A stretch of DNA of 64,000 nt from Capsaspora owczarzaki ATCC 30864 (Eukaryota; Opisthokonta; Filasterea), in NCBI RefSeq assembly GCF_000151315.2, contig NW_011887292.1:2581181-2645180 (forward strand). The letters run 5' to 3'. The notes beneath the pieces were generated by a model. It made no database searches, had not been told where the DNA came from, and worked only from the letters and a program-made list of their open reading frames with translations. A program made the translations under genes and the position numbers. Every line of letters begins with the position of its first letter. Positions within the stretch are counted from its first letter, which is position 1. Shown here piece by piece: positions 1 through 12,300 of this stretch.

Positions 1-2499
1 CGCTGGACTTGGTTGACACCATGCCGAGCGACGCCACGTACGACATTTGCCGAGGAGAGGCTGGCGCCGAATTGACGGGTGTGGATGCCGGGATGGACAA
101 GCTAATGCCCTCCACGGCGTTAGATGACATGAAGCGCGTTGATGGAATGGTACCTACGTCGTACTGCTTGGCGTTGATACTGGGCAGTTTGAGGTAGCGA
201 CAGATGGCCGAGCATCGATGGGTCTGGAGGAATTTCTCAATGCCCTTAATGCCCAGGTTGCCCTTTCCAAAGCCTACCCGGTCGATGGTGTGCATTTGAG
301 GGTCTGTGTACCGGTCACCCACTCCCTGGACGTCGCAGACAAGGAGCTGGTGCTTGGACGCCTCGTAGGTAAAGTGCGAGAACGCTTGCGGCGTGTTGCG
401 CTCGTCGTCATCGTTTACATAGCCATAATTGTTGTTGTGCTTGCGGTATGGTCCGTCGATAAAGTGCTCTACGGCGCACAAGGGATGATTGGGACGATCC
501 GTCAGCGAAATGAGCCACGCTTCGATAAACTCGATTTTCTTTGGCGGATTGTACGCATTGTAGCGATCGGCCCACAGGCGGCAAAACATTTGCATTTCTG
601 CAAAAAGTGGTGATGGAGACGACGGGTGTGAGCTCATATCCACGAAAGGCATGAAAGCATGAAAAATAAAACAACAAACACAAACGGAAAAAAACAAACA
701 AATAAAACAATCCGCACCTGCATCTTGGAAATACTGCTCGCGCTCCTCTTCCCCGACAGCCATCTTTGCCACAAAAGTAACACCCTTGTTGGCTTCAGAC
801 AAGTCCATCATATGATAGGCCGCACGCAAGCCACCGCGCGCAAACGGCTCGCTCTCAATTTTCACGCTGATGGGCGTGTTTGTCCAAGTGCCCAAAGCGA
901 CACTGAAAGTGTGCTTCATGGCGCTCTCGCTAGCAAGTAGGGCAAAGTCTGGAGGTGGCCGATGAGCGACGGTTGTTGGGCCTAGAGAGCGAGAGCGAGA
1001 GAGAGGATGAGCTACAATTCTCAGCATGTTGTCCGCCCCCCCCCCTCCTTCTGAACAAGCAAAAACCATCAAGACATAAGAATCTCTTCGCCCTTACTGT
1101 GTGACTCGCCGCGAGGACTGCCGCCAGCCGTTGTCGACGTCACTGAAGTGCAGGTGGTGCCCGTCAGCTCGTCGACCAGCTGGGCCTTGCGCTCTCGATA
1201 CTCGGTCACAGTAATGTAATCTTGTTCGTAGAGCTCCTTGAGGTTCTTGAGACGCGCCCAGTACTCGACCTGGCGTATGCTGGGAACGCCTTTGGTTGCT
1301 GCACGACCGCCCACATCGCTGGCAAACTTGGCGTGTCGCGAGCTTGGCCGTGTGTCAGAGCCATGCGAAGACAGTTCATCCGACGATGACGACGGAGGTG
1401 ATGCCATTGTGCCAAACGCAAGCGTAGCCGAGAGACGTTGGCGCGATACGTGCGAACGGCGCTTGGTCGAGTGGGTCCCGGACGACAGCGACGAGGATGA
1501 CGAGGCTGCCGACGGTGGCGGAGACGGCATAGACTCAGTGGCTGCCGTGGTGCCAAGCCCGTTGTTCAGCAGCGCCGGAATGGACGGTGCGGACGCGGCA
1601 GCAGCGAGTGGCATCATTGCAGCATTCAATTGCGGATGGTTCAAATCAGCAGACGCAGACGCAGACCCAGCAAGCGCACCGTCAGCTGCAGTCGACGCAG
1701 CAGCAGCAGCAGCAGCGGCGGCAGTGTCAGTAGCACTTGGAGTAGTCGCAGTAGTCGTTGAAGCAGTAGTAGTAGGAGTAGCAGCAGCAGCAGCGGTCGG
1801 AGCGGGTGAATTCGCTACGGAATGTCGGAGGTGAGATTGGCGTGGGTTCGCTGATGATGAGGCATCGCTCTTGTTGCTGCTGCTGTTGGCAGCCGACTCG
1901 TCGTCCTTGTCGTCGTCGACGTCCGCATCAGCACCGGCGTCTGCGTCCTCGTGCAGGCTGGCTGGACGGAGGAGTGCCCGTGGTGGTGGTGGTGATGGTG
2001 GTGGTGGAGGAGAAGAAACAGCAGGAGGAGGAGGAGGAGGAGCAGTCGCTCCCGGCTTGATTGTTGCTGCCAGATTGGATGCTGATCGGGAGGAATCGGC
2101 CGAGAGTCCGCGCGCAGGCTGCATGAGCGGGTGCTCTTCAACGAGCGTCAGCGCCGGCGACAGTGGCTGCGAGGGTGGTCGGGACGCAGTCGTCAATGTA
2201 CCCGTCGTCGAAGGCGAATGTGACACATGCGAGCCAGCTGAGGACGGTGCTGCTGCGATCGGCAGCGCAAGCCCGCCATCACGATCGGCCGCCATGAGTG
2301 TCAGTGCCGGTGGTGTAGTCGATGCTGATGCTGGTGGCAGTGCTGAAGCGGTGGCGCTCTCAGATTCACCAGCAGCAGCCGTGGTGGCTGGCGGTTTGCT
2401 GGTGGTAGTGGCTGCCGCCTCCGGTTCGGTCGTGCTGGACATTGCCGTCCAAGGAGGAGGGGGAAGGGGTGTGGTGTGTGGTGAGGTGAGTGTCGCCAA
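1..2499 (-). CDS. Alpha-kinase (eEF2K/MHCK-like), C-terminus cut by window edge
   Basis: Three exons on the minus strand: 2499-1098, 981-718 and 597-1; both junctions are GT-AG and keep frame. The first ~430 residues are low-complexity Ala/Ser/Thr/Pro. They end in a helical stretch RLKNLKELYEQDYITVTEYR that resembles a SHOCT-type helix pair. The kinase part follows from about residue 480: EPFARGGLRAAYHM, the lysine of TFVAKMAV, the acidic residue in LLVCDVQGVGDRYTDPQ, the Gly-rich loop GKGNLGIKG, and HRCSAIC, the His-x-Cys-x3-Cys zinc site of alpha-kinases. The order and motifs match eEF2 kinase/myosin heavy chain kinase A, which phosphorylate Ser/Thr with a fold unlike ordinary protein kinases. 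The start ATG at 2499 is the first in frame; one at 2442 is also possible. The substrate cannot be told from sequence. After the kinase core the chain continues into Ser/Pro-rich sequence and leaves the window. Confidence 0.9.
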
Positions 2500-3358
2500 C
2501 AGAACTTGGAGCGGGCAACGACACGGGACGACAAGAGGCGAGAAAGACGGAGCGCAGAACAGTTCTCAAAATAAAAAAAAAATCACAAAAAAAAAATCAA
2601 AACAAATCAAAAAAAGAAGGAATGAAAGGATTTGAAACAAATTTGGCGCGAAAAAACAACACGTCCGCGACGTTGCTCTCCTGTTGTTGCTCTTCGGTCG
2701 GGGTTTGCGATTGCGCGAGGTTTTGCATTGGACTGCGTTGTGGTCTCAGAGTGTGTCGTGTGTTTGGTGCAAGATCAGCATGCCACGTGCACGAGAGGAG
2801 ACATTGGTGGCAACGTTGAGCGAAACGCGACTTTTGCACCTGCCGCGCCTTGTTGATCTGGCGGTTTTCTCGCACTGCGATTTTCAAGGACTGCGCTCAG
2901 ACAGACTTGTTGATCAGGGGAAAAAGAGGGAAAAAGTAGGTCGGCTTTGTCAAGTCGAGTGATGAAGCTGGAGTTTGAGTTGGCTTTCATCTCAAAAACC
3001 TCACGCTCCAGCATCGAAAAAGTGAGTGGCCGTGCGGTGATGCGTTTTGTGAATATACATCTATTTGCGCTCACTGGAGCAAGGGGAAGGTCGGAGAAGG
3101 TCGGGAAGGTGGCTTGGACGGGGAGTGGGAGGGAAGTGAGATAGTGGGAGAGGTCCCTTCAGTGGGAGAGGTCCCTGAGCTGGATCTAGACGTTCACAAG
3201 AGTTTGTGCATGTTGTGACCGACGAGACGAGGCTGTTGTTTGCAAACATAGGGGTTGCGAGCCCCGATCCTCATTCGCCATTTGATCAAGAGCATCTCCG
3301 GTGCGAACAGATCCCCGCTGTGAACAGCATACACGTCGAAGGTGAGGTTGTATAGAGA

Positions 3359-3360
<2 letters not shown>
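2500..3360. other. Intergenic spacer between alpha-kinase and claudin-like gene
   Basis: The two flanking genes diverge from this stretch, so it should carry both promoters. It begins with A-rich runs (2573-2615) just upstream of the alpha-kinase start. A 15-16 base direct repeat (gtgggagaggtccct) occurs at about 3142 and 3161. I see no convincing coding exon on either strand. Confidence 0.5.
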
Positions 3361-3436
<76 letters not shown>

Positions 3437-3444
3437 GTGTGTGT
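3361..3444. repeat. (GT)n microsatellite
   Basis: About 84 bases of GT dinucleotide with one C interruption near 3432. It lies about 70 bp upstream of the start of the claudin-like gene. Long Cys-Val or His-Thr open frames across it are artefacts of the repeat. Confidence 0.98.
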
Positions 3445-3511
3445 CACTTTTCGACTTCTGGGACGAGATTGTGGGTGTGACAGTCTTCTTTTCTCAACCA
3501 AAATTAATTAC

Positions 3512-4123
3512 ATGTTTGTCAACTCCAAACTCCGCGCTCACCGCATCGTCACGCTCATTCTGACGTTAACATCAGCTGTGTTTTATGCCGTTGCTGCTGC
3601 GAGCAACACGGTGTACAGCGCCGATGTGAAGACGTACGTGCCTAGCGAGGGCTGGGTGAATGTGACCGCCGACGGCGGGTTTTGGAAGATGTGCGTCCTC
3701 GACTACTGCGACTGGTGGCATTGGCAGGATTTTGAAACCTATTCGCTCGTCACCAACTCTGGATTGTCCAAGCTCTACTCGAGCGGCAGTGTTGTCGCGT
3801 CTGGCGCGCTGTTCTCTGGGATTGCCGCGGCGTTTATCGCTGCCGTTACAATCAACGCGACGCTCCGCATTCGCTGGGTCCTCGTCCCACTCAGCTTGGC
3901 TGTGATTGTCGCGGCTGCGGGCTTGGGCATGGCGGCAGACATCAAAGTCCGCCCCGAAACATGGCTCAATGTCAGTGTCATCCCGATCCCGGTTACCATC
4001 GACTACGGTCACATGTTTGGCCTGATCGCCGCAGGCTTTGTCGCCGTCCTCCTGGCGCTCGTTCAAGAGATTGCAGTGTTCGTTGTGCATGGCGACCAGC
4101 ACTACCTGACCATCCAAGCATAA
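3512..4123 (+). CDS. Claudin/PMP22-like four-helix membrane protein
   Basis: Single exon of 203 residues from the ATG at 3512; the open frame extends upstream only through the GT repeat. Four hydrophobic segments are visible: about residues 10-32, 90-115, 120-142 and 170-195. The first extracellular loop (after helix 1) holds EGWVNVTADGGFWKMCVLDYC, that is W-x9-W-x2-C-x4-C, which resembles the W-GLW-C-C signature of the claudin/PMP22/EMP superfamily, although the Cys-Cys spacing (4) is shorter than the usual 8-10. A polyadenylation signal AATAAA lies at 4153, 30 bases after the stop. The family is inferred from topology and this motif only; a Sur7-type or unrelated tetraspan protein is possible. 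Role probably membrane organisation or adhesion. Confidence 0.7.
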   Translation: MFVNSKLRAHRIVTLILTLTSAVFYAVAAASNTVYSADVKTYVPSEGWVNVTADGGFWKMCVLDYCDWWHWQDFETYSLVTNSGLSKLYSSGSVVASGALFSGIAAAFIAAVTINATLRIRWVLVPLSLAVIVAAAGLGMAADIKVRPETWLNVSVIPIPVTIDYGHMFGLIAAGFVAVLLALVQEIAVFVVHGDQHYLTIQA

Positions 4124-6384
4124 CTCTGCGCATCCTTGTTGCATGATCCCAAAATAAATCTTTCGTTTTAGGCTGTCAGCACGTGTCGCCCACACAGTTT
4201 TTCGCATTTGTTCTGAACGCTTGGAACGTGGTCGATCTTGACGTCACAGGGACCCTCCATTCGCATTGGATTCGCAGGTCCATTGAGAGGGCCTTGTGTG
4301 GTGCTTCTGGAGCATCGGTGTGCGAATGGCGGGCGGAGATTGTATTTTAGGTAATTGCTTTTTGGGGGGCGGGGCAAACTCGATGACGGTTCCACCCCCA
4401 CTGTTTTCCCATGAGTGGACTTTGTATTGTGAGGTGGGGGAACGCAGCAACGCGATAACAGGTCTGGGAGGCTGACAGAGCCACCTCGGATCGTCGTCAC
4501 GCAAACTACTCCAAACATGTTCACTGCAACGTCATCACGACCACATGCTTCCTTTTGTTTCGGGCTTCTTCCCATCAACGGACACTACTAAAGTTCATTG
4601 TCATAAAAACGGAGGGGAGCGATAGTGAAAGAAACACCTCGAAACGAACTTGAAGCGTCCACACTTGGAAAAGTGGATTGTCGCGTAACTTCTGCGAAAC
4701 CCACCCACCCCCAGACTCACATAACCGAATAACGGTACAGTGAATGATTCGACACAAAACCCACCAAGAGTGCGGGAAGACCCCCCCCCCCAATATTGGC
4801 CCAGTGCCAGTCTTTTGGTTCTGAGAAATTTCCATTCGGTTTGTTTCTGTTTCTCGCTCTGTTGCTCGTGTTCCCCTTTCGATATTGATGTTTCACACTG
4901 TTCTGCTTGTCTTGATAGTGACTCTTGCAGCCTCTAAATGAAGCGAGGCGTGCGAACGGGAGATACGTCCCTCCCTGAGCATTGCCAAATCGATGGAAAG
5001 GCGCGAATTCAAGGAATTCGGGATTGTCTTTGAGCTCACCGTGCATGTGAAGTGCGATTGAGTGTGCAAAGAACCGCACCTTTTATTTTGCTGATTTTTG
5101 GTGTTCCTCGTCTTTTCAGACAGTCTCAGTCTCTCTTTGTTCAACACCAAGTGTGCGTATGTCACCCATTTCAGCTTTTTGACACACCTCGCACACCACT
5201 CTCCTTCTCCTCGCCACCTCCGCCGCTGTGCTCTTACCTTGCTGGTTGCGCCATCAATCACGAGCAAACAAAAACGCTTCTGCTAAACCTCCTTACCCTT
5301 CGCTTCGTGCTCGGGCAGCAGGCATCGCCATCGCCGCCCAACCCGCAAAAAAAAAAAAAAAAAAAAAAAAAGTAATGTAGCACGGAATCGGCTGGATTTT
5401 GACACTTCGCACCTCCGCACGCATGTGTGCACTGCTCATCCCTGCATCATTGGCCCCGGGGTTTGTTCAACGTGCGAAAGCAGTCTCCAGCCGAGCGGTC
5501 GAGAACCAACGTGAGCAAGAAGAGAGGTTTGGGTGGTCGAAAATGGGCGCAGGATTCTTTTTGATTTTTACTTTTTTACTTTTTTTTTTACTTTTTTTTT
5601 TTTTTTTTACTTTATCGCTGTCTCTGCCTCTCGCTCCCCAGCGTGCGTGCTGGATGCTCGTCCATTGTTCTCGCTCCATCCTCTCATGGAGATGCTTGGG
5701 GCACACGCGGGGGAACGTTCTTCTGGAGTCGAGAAAGCCCCTTTCTTCCGTTCTTCGCATTTTTACCGCTTCTTTATTTCTTGTTTTCGTATTCGTATGA
5801 GTATTTTTATTTTTCGATGATTTTCCATTCTCTGCTCTGCTTCAACGACTCCATCCCGCGCAATCCCCCCCCCAACCAAAAGCCACTTGTTGCTGTTCTT
5901 CCTCAGCGACCCTGCTTCCCTCTCCGTACTTTTGTGCCTGTTGTTCACAAATGTTTAAACAAAATGGGGCCAAACCACAAAGAAATAGCAAGCCTTCTTT
6001 CCTCGCATGATTGTTGCCCTCCCCGTCTGCCTTTCTTTTGCCCCTCTCCTTCATTGCATGCCATTGCCTTCTGCTGCGCTTGCAGTCTTCATCGCGCGTC
6101 TCTCCCTCTCGCTCCCTCGCTTTTGCTTCTGCTCTCCTTCCTGCTTCGTTTTGCTGAACCGACAAACCCTAGTGATTTTTGGTGATTTTTGTTGGTATTT
6201 TTCAACTTGCCTTTTTTTTTTCCATTTCGAAAACTTGCCTTTTTTTTTCCGTCATTTTTTTTTTCTTTTTTTCTTCCAACCCACATCATGACAACCAACT
6301 CACTCTTCTGTTTTGAATGTTTCTTGTTGTTTGACAGACTTGCGCTTGTTTTCTTTGTGCTGAACAAAAAACAAACAAACAAAA
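4124..6384. other. Long intergenic stretch, no supported gene
   Basis: About 2.26 kb without a convincing gene. Open frames here are short, overlap on both strands and lack recognisable domains. It contains a run of 25 A (5347-5371) and pyrimidine-rich, T-homopolymer-rich DNA (5560-6290) running into the GPCR start. Part of it (about 5106-5590) resembles the first intron of the Bud6-like gene; see the repeat entry. A 5' untranslated exon of the GPCR gene could lie here. Confidence 0.5.
5106..5590 (+). repeat. Diverged dispersed repeat, copy 1
   Basis: Alignable by eye, same orientation, with 15013-15490. Shared blocks include cagtctcagtctctctttg, tgtgcgtatgtc, gacacacc, catcaatcacgagc and ggtttgggtggtcgaaaatg, separated by indels. 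Copy 1 has an A25 run at 5347 where copy 2 has a T27 run. No open frame is conserved between the copies. It may be an old non-autonomous element or a segmental duplicate; I cannot name a family. Confidence 0.55.
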
Positions 6385-9300
6385 ATGCACCGTCTGGCTC
6401 GGCAGCCGCAAATGGCACTGCCGCTGCTGGTGGTGGTGCTGCTCGCTCTGCTCGGCTTTGCGACTGCAGAATGCCCAACCACTATTCTCGACTTTTGCGG
6501 CGATGGATCTGAAGTTTACATCCCCGCAATCGTGGCCCCCGAAGACTTCTGCCCGTGCAGGGTTTTCAACGGATCCTTGTATCTTGGCAGCGGCCCGGCT
6601 GGCTATGTTGGCACTCCCGTCAACCTGACCGGGATGGAAGTTGTCACTGGTGACTTTTACCTCGGCGTTGATAGTGTGAGCAGGAACATTGTGCTGCCCG
6701 ATCTGCGCGAAGTTGGCGGATTCTTCTACTTTCTCGGCGGTCCCGACACTTTGAGTGCATTTCCTGCGCTGTACCGCATCAATGGCACTTTGACCATTCA
6801 GCCGCTGATCGGTCAACCCTTCAACAGCTCTTGTGGAATTGACACGCTGAAGCACGTCGGCGGAGACTTTGCTTTTGGACTCAGTCAGTATACCATGGGC
6901 TGCACCAGCCTTGGCAACATGCAGCTGGAGACGATTGGCGGCGCGTTGTACTTCCGCAACAGCGACTCCGAGAGCCCCGAACTCACGTCGTCGTCGGCGG
7001 CGTTTGCCTCGGTGTCCACGCTCTCAACTCTCACCTTGAATGGCCGGGACGTTCATATGTTAGCCTTTACCAACCTGAACACCATTCGCACCGATCTGCT
7101 TTTCGACATGCATTTCGCCGACGCGGGAACTGTGAGCTTCCCGTCGTTGACTCAAGTTGGCGGAGACATCACGCATGACGTGGCCGTTGGCGTGGTCTCG
7201 ACAGAGATTGTCATGCTTGTCCTGAGTCGGGTGAATGGCTCTTTCAATCTCCCCGTCACCACTGGACACTACACTCTCATGGCGCTGAACTATGTTGGCG
7301 GTGATTTTACGGTGCCTATGGCACTTGGCGATGGCACGGCATCTTCTCTGGACACTCCGGTGCAGACTGTGGGCGGCCGTTTCATCATGCCCTCAGGCCT
7401 TTCAGTAGACTCGTTCTACGTCTACTCCCCTCAGCTACAGTACATTGGCAGCAGTATCGTTCCGCCTCAACTGTTGACTTCGGTGCACATGCCCGAGCTG
7501 CTGCAACTCAACGGCACGCTCAACCTACAGGTCATCGACTTGTCGTTGCCCAAGCTCGATCGCGTTAATGGCGCCCTCCATCTGGATGCGTTGAATCAAC
7601 CCGACTTGAGCCTGCTGCGCATTGTCAGCGGCGACCTTTATGTCAATGCGCCAATCCCTTCTCTTGGCCACCTTGAATCAGTCGGAGGCAGTCTCACCCT
7701 CACGTCATCGACCGGCGACGTAAATTGCGGCAAACTCAAGTTTATTGGTGGTGATGCAAGCATCGAGGCCCATTCGGTGACTCAAGCCAACTTCACGTCG
7801 TTGGCTGTGGTTCAGGGCACTCTTACCATCGGACCCATGACCGTCAGCACGTCCGGCAGTGTTTCTCTCCACTTTGGTAGTCTTCGCAACATCTCGCTGA
7901 ATCCGCTGGCTGCGCCCGAAAACCCTGGTCTGTTTGTTCACGACATTCCCTCGGGCACTTACTTTTTGCGCACCGTCCAGCTCGTCAAGTACGGAGACGT
8001 CATCGTTACCGGCATGTTCAACGAGCTTGCTTGCAATTCGTCCGAGATACCCTTCCCGACCTCGGCGATTGCTCATGGCGCCTTTTACGCTTGGGGCAAC
8101 GACGTGGGCTCTCATCTGTGCACCGCCTGCCACACCACAACAACAGTGATGAAGCAAGCTCATGTCAACGCGCTGAACGGCTGCAAAGTCATCAACGGCT
8201 CGCTGATTTTGAACATTACCACGCCCCTCAACCTAAACCCCCTCAAGTCAATTCGTGAAATCCAAGGTGGCATGCTCGTTCTTCATGGCAGTGCGATGGG
8301 CTCGACGCTCGACTTTCTTTCAGGACTGCTTGCGGTCGATGGCGAAGTCATTATTGCCGGTACCAGTCTCGTGTCCCTGTCTGCGATGCGTCTGCGCTCC
8401 GTGCGCTATGGCTTTTCCATTTCTGAAAACTACCACCTCACGGACTTTGACATGCTTGCTGACGTCCCTGTCCCTCTGCGTGACTGGGGCTATGCACCGC
8501 AACGCCTCGCCGATCCCGCTCGCCAGTCCGTCTACGCGTTTCCGTTCGAGAACGGTCTTCCGTTCCTTGCACAGCTCAACTACGCCGTGATTATTCGCCA
8601 CAACCCCAAGGTGACTAGCTTTGGAACGCTTGACAGATTCCATGCCGAGTCCGAATCCCTTCCGCTTGTGTACATCAATGGCAATGGGTTTTGCGCTAGC
8701 TCCTGGTATTTCGCCGTGAGCCTCCCCTCCGCTACCAGTGATGACCCCTGCTCCTCCTTCACCGAGCCGTGTGTGTCGTCGTGTGGTAAGTTGCAACCTC
8801 GACAAACAACCATCCATTTCGTTCGTTTGATTTGTGTCGCCAAGCTGGTTTTTTTTTTTTTTTTTTTTTTTTGCTCACGCCATTCTGTGTTCCGTTCTGT
8901 AGAGGAAATATCCGAGGTAGATTACCAAAATCAATGCGTCACGCCCGAGGAGTTCTCAGAAGGCGTTGATTTCGCCTTATTCGCTACAGTGGACAGATGG
9001 GTTGGCTGCAACCAACTCACGACTGACGCAGACTTTACCCCGGAGCTGGTCTCGCTAGTTGACGAGTTGGTGCCAAATTACAACGCTCTCCAAGATTTTA
9101 TCAAACTTCGAGATCTCACCGTGTATGGCGCAGTGACGCCTCTCCGTTTCAACAAGCTTGAAGATGTCGAAGTCCTCACCGTGTGGCTGGAAGATTGTGC
9201 CTCGTACGAGTTTCCAAACCTGACATCGGCGAACAGTATCATTCTCCAATACTCTGAGAACGGCGGGTGCAACATTTCCGGTCTGTCCACCATTGTCACG

Positions 9301-12300
9301 GTGTCCGATACCATCACGGTGAAGGAGATTTACTCGGGGAACACGTTCAACGTTCTCGCCAATCTCGCTCCCACTGAGAATTCCGAGTCGGTTATTACTG
9401 TTCAAAATGTCGCTGTGCAAAGCCTGCGCGGCTTTGATCACGCATCCGGCTGGGGCATCTATCTCAAGAGCAGCGATCTCGGCGAGGTGCACATCTGCAC
9501 GCAAGCTCAAAACCTCGGTGATTTTGTCGTGGAGGAGTCCACTGTGACTGCATTCACTGGATTTGGAAACGCCCTGACAGCAAACAGCATCAGCATTACC
9601 GACCTGACCATGGACTGCTTGTCGAATCCGTTCCCGTCGCTCGCGCAAGTCCAGGGCTCTATCACTTTGCAAGCGAACAACTGGGCAGACAACTGTACCG
9701 TACTCTTCCCGGAACTCACAGTCGTTGGCGACTACGTGAGCTTGCAAAACAACAACTTGCAAAATTTCGTTGCTCCGCGTCTCGGACAAATTACCGGCAA
9801 CAACCTCATCGAATGTGCTAGCTACTCGTCGACGGCACTGTGCATTGCGTCCAATACCCACATGCAGAATCTGGGTGGTTTTTACCGCATGGCTGAAGCT
9901 GTTGGTGCCATTACTGTGGTCTTGAACCCCAACCTCTGCGTTGGCTGGGCCAGTCAATCCGGCCTGGCACCATCAGGCACTGTTAACGCTGCCGACAACT
10001 CGGCATCCTGCAGTGAGCTCTCTGGTGACCAGCACGTTTCTTCGTTCGCGGATTTGCTGAGCCTCGTCGGTTACAATTACATTAATGGCGGCCTGCGGAT
10101 CACCCTGGATGCTGATGTCGACACTGCCGATTTCTACCTGCCCTCCTTGACTTTGCTTAACAACGGCGAGCTTTTCATCAGTGGCGTGCGCACGCCCACG
10201 ATTGACTTCTTGCCGGCTCTTGATAGCATCAAGTCTTATGTCGTCAAAAACAATCCCGGTCTCGTTGACTTGAGCTTGTCCATTTCCACCTTCGTGGTGT
10301 CTGTCGACATTGACAACAATCCCCTGCTCGAAACCATTTCTGCATTCCCATCGTCAGTTTCCGGAGAAACCACAAGCGACTCGCCGTACCGGATCTCAGT
10401 CACCAACAACCCTCGGCTCGAATCGTACGACTTTCTGTCGCAGCTCACAAACTACTCACCCGTTCCGCTCCAGCCTGCTCGTTTGCAGAACAACTCTTTG
10501 CTCTGCGCGGATGATATTGTTCACCCTGTCGCTGGCGAATCCGTGCCGCTGGACATTACCTTTGTGAATGACTCTTGCTGTAAGTGGAAGCCACTCGACA
10601 TTGGGGGGGGGGTTTCTTGTCTTTTCTTTCGTTTGGTTGCGTGCATGTAAATTGGAGTTGGCGGCTGACTTTTCCCCGATTGCTGCTTGCTTGATGATTT
10701 CCATTTTCCAGCAAACGATCACTTTGTCAATCAGATTTTGACCGTTGTCCCCATTAACTCGCCCACTGGCGCGGGCAAGTTCATGCGAGCAATGGATACG
10801 GTTCTCTCGATGATGCAAAGCAACTCTGGTAGTGTCGCGAATTCATCGGCCGTTGTGACGAGCATGCTGAGCTCGATGGCCAATCTTGCCACCTACTTGC
10901 TCAACACCGGGTCTTTGCCTTCAACTATGGTGAGCCTACACATTGATTGCTTGAAAAAAAACAAAATCCCTTTCGACAGCTGTTGGAGCAGAGTGAGGAG
11001 AATCCCAAACGTTTATTTAACATTTGCGCGTGTGTTGGTTCTTTGACGTTCTTCGCAGACGGTGAACAATATCACGCAGAACATGGACAAGCTGTTCTCA
11101 AGCAATCTGATGCAAGTCGCTCGCTCCACTGGACAATCGGCCAATCTCGCTCAGAGTATCGAATCCATCTTCTTTGTGGCATCGTCGTCCGTTGCTTCTG
11201 GCTGTGGCCAGTTGGCGATCGATTACCACGGCTCCAACTTTGGTGTTCAGGGTCGTCAAGGTCAGTAAACCAAACGGAGGGAAGCCGAGGGAAGCCTTCG
11301 ACTGACACGATGACTTTACACGATGATACTCACTTGGTGTCTGGTGTATTTTTTTTTGTTTCTTTGTTTCTTTGTTTCTTTTGGGGGGGGGGTTTCCTGT
11401 CTGCACCGATGTTGCAGCTTCGTCGTCTGACTCTAGCAGTGCCTTCCAGTGGGCTGGTATTGATCTCAACCTGCCGACCGACCTGGCCGAACACGTAGGC
11501 TTCAACAGCACGGGAGATGCCACGGGCTGCTTGAGCCAGCTGTTTGTTGTGTACAAGAACAGCCCATTTGTTGGCACGTCGGACAGCGTTTCCAGCGTTT
11601 TCAGCTTTTCGCTGCGCGATACCCCAATTGTTGACCTGACCTCTCCAATTCGCTTCACAATGGAGGTCGATCTGTCGTCGGGCATGTCGCCCAGCAAGCT
11701 GGTGTGTGCGTTCTGGAACTATACACTCAACAACTGGGACACGAACGGTTGCGTTTCTGCGAATGCGACGGCAACGTCCATTGACTGCGCTTGCACGCAT
11801 GCCACCAATGTGAGGCGCCCCCCCCCCCTTTTTTTTTGTTCTTGTTTTTGTGCTGCTGTTGTTGTTGCTGCTGCTGCTGTCTCGTTGTTGGGATTCGTTC
11901 CGTCGTGTCTTCCCGTGCTCATCGTGCTGTCGGAATTGTTGGTTCCCTTTGCCAGTTTGCCATCTTGTTTGACATTTCAGGAGGCGACGACATTTCAGAG
12001 GAATCCAAGCTGGCGCTGCGCTATCTTTCGGCCATTGGCTGCGCTCTGTCCGTGGCGGGATGCGTATTCACCCTGATTGTGTTTATGCTGCTGCCCAAGT
12101 TGCGCACCGGCCCGGTGGTCCTTGTCATGGGACTCTGCGTGGCCATTCTTGCAGTCAACATTTTGTTCTTGGTTGGCATGAGCGAAAGCAGCAACTTGAG
12201 CTCCAGTGGCTGCGAAGCGGTGGCTGCTCTCCTCCATCTCTTCCTGATGGCCAGTTTCTTCCTCATGTTCTGCCAGGGCGTGCACATGTACCTGCTCGTT

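Noticed and set aside
1871-2635. 254-codon + strand frame rich in Gly/Ala/Ser
   Set aside because: Antisense of the alpha-kinase low-complexity first exon.
3361-3444. Cys-Val and His-Thr repeat proteins
   Set aside because: Artefacts of the GT microsatellite.
4168-4578. 136-codon - strand frame
   Set aside because: Isolated, no motif, overlapping open frames in other registers and no splice partners; left unannotated.
5347-5371. A25 run as a sign of a retroposed gene copy
   Set aside because: No coding remnant or target-site duplication is visible next to it, and similar A/T runs are common in introns here.
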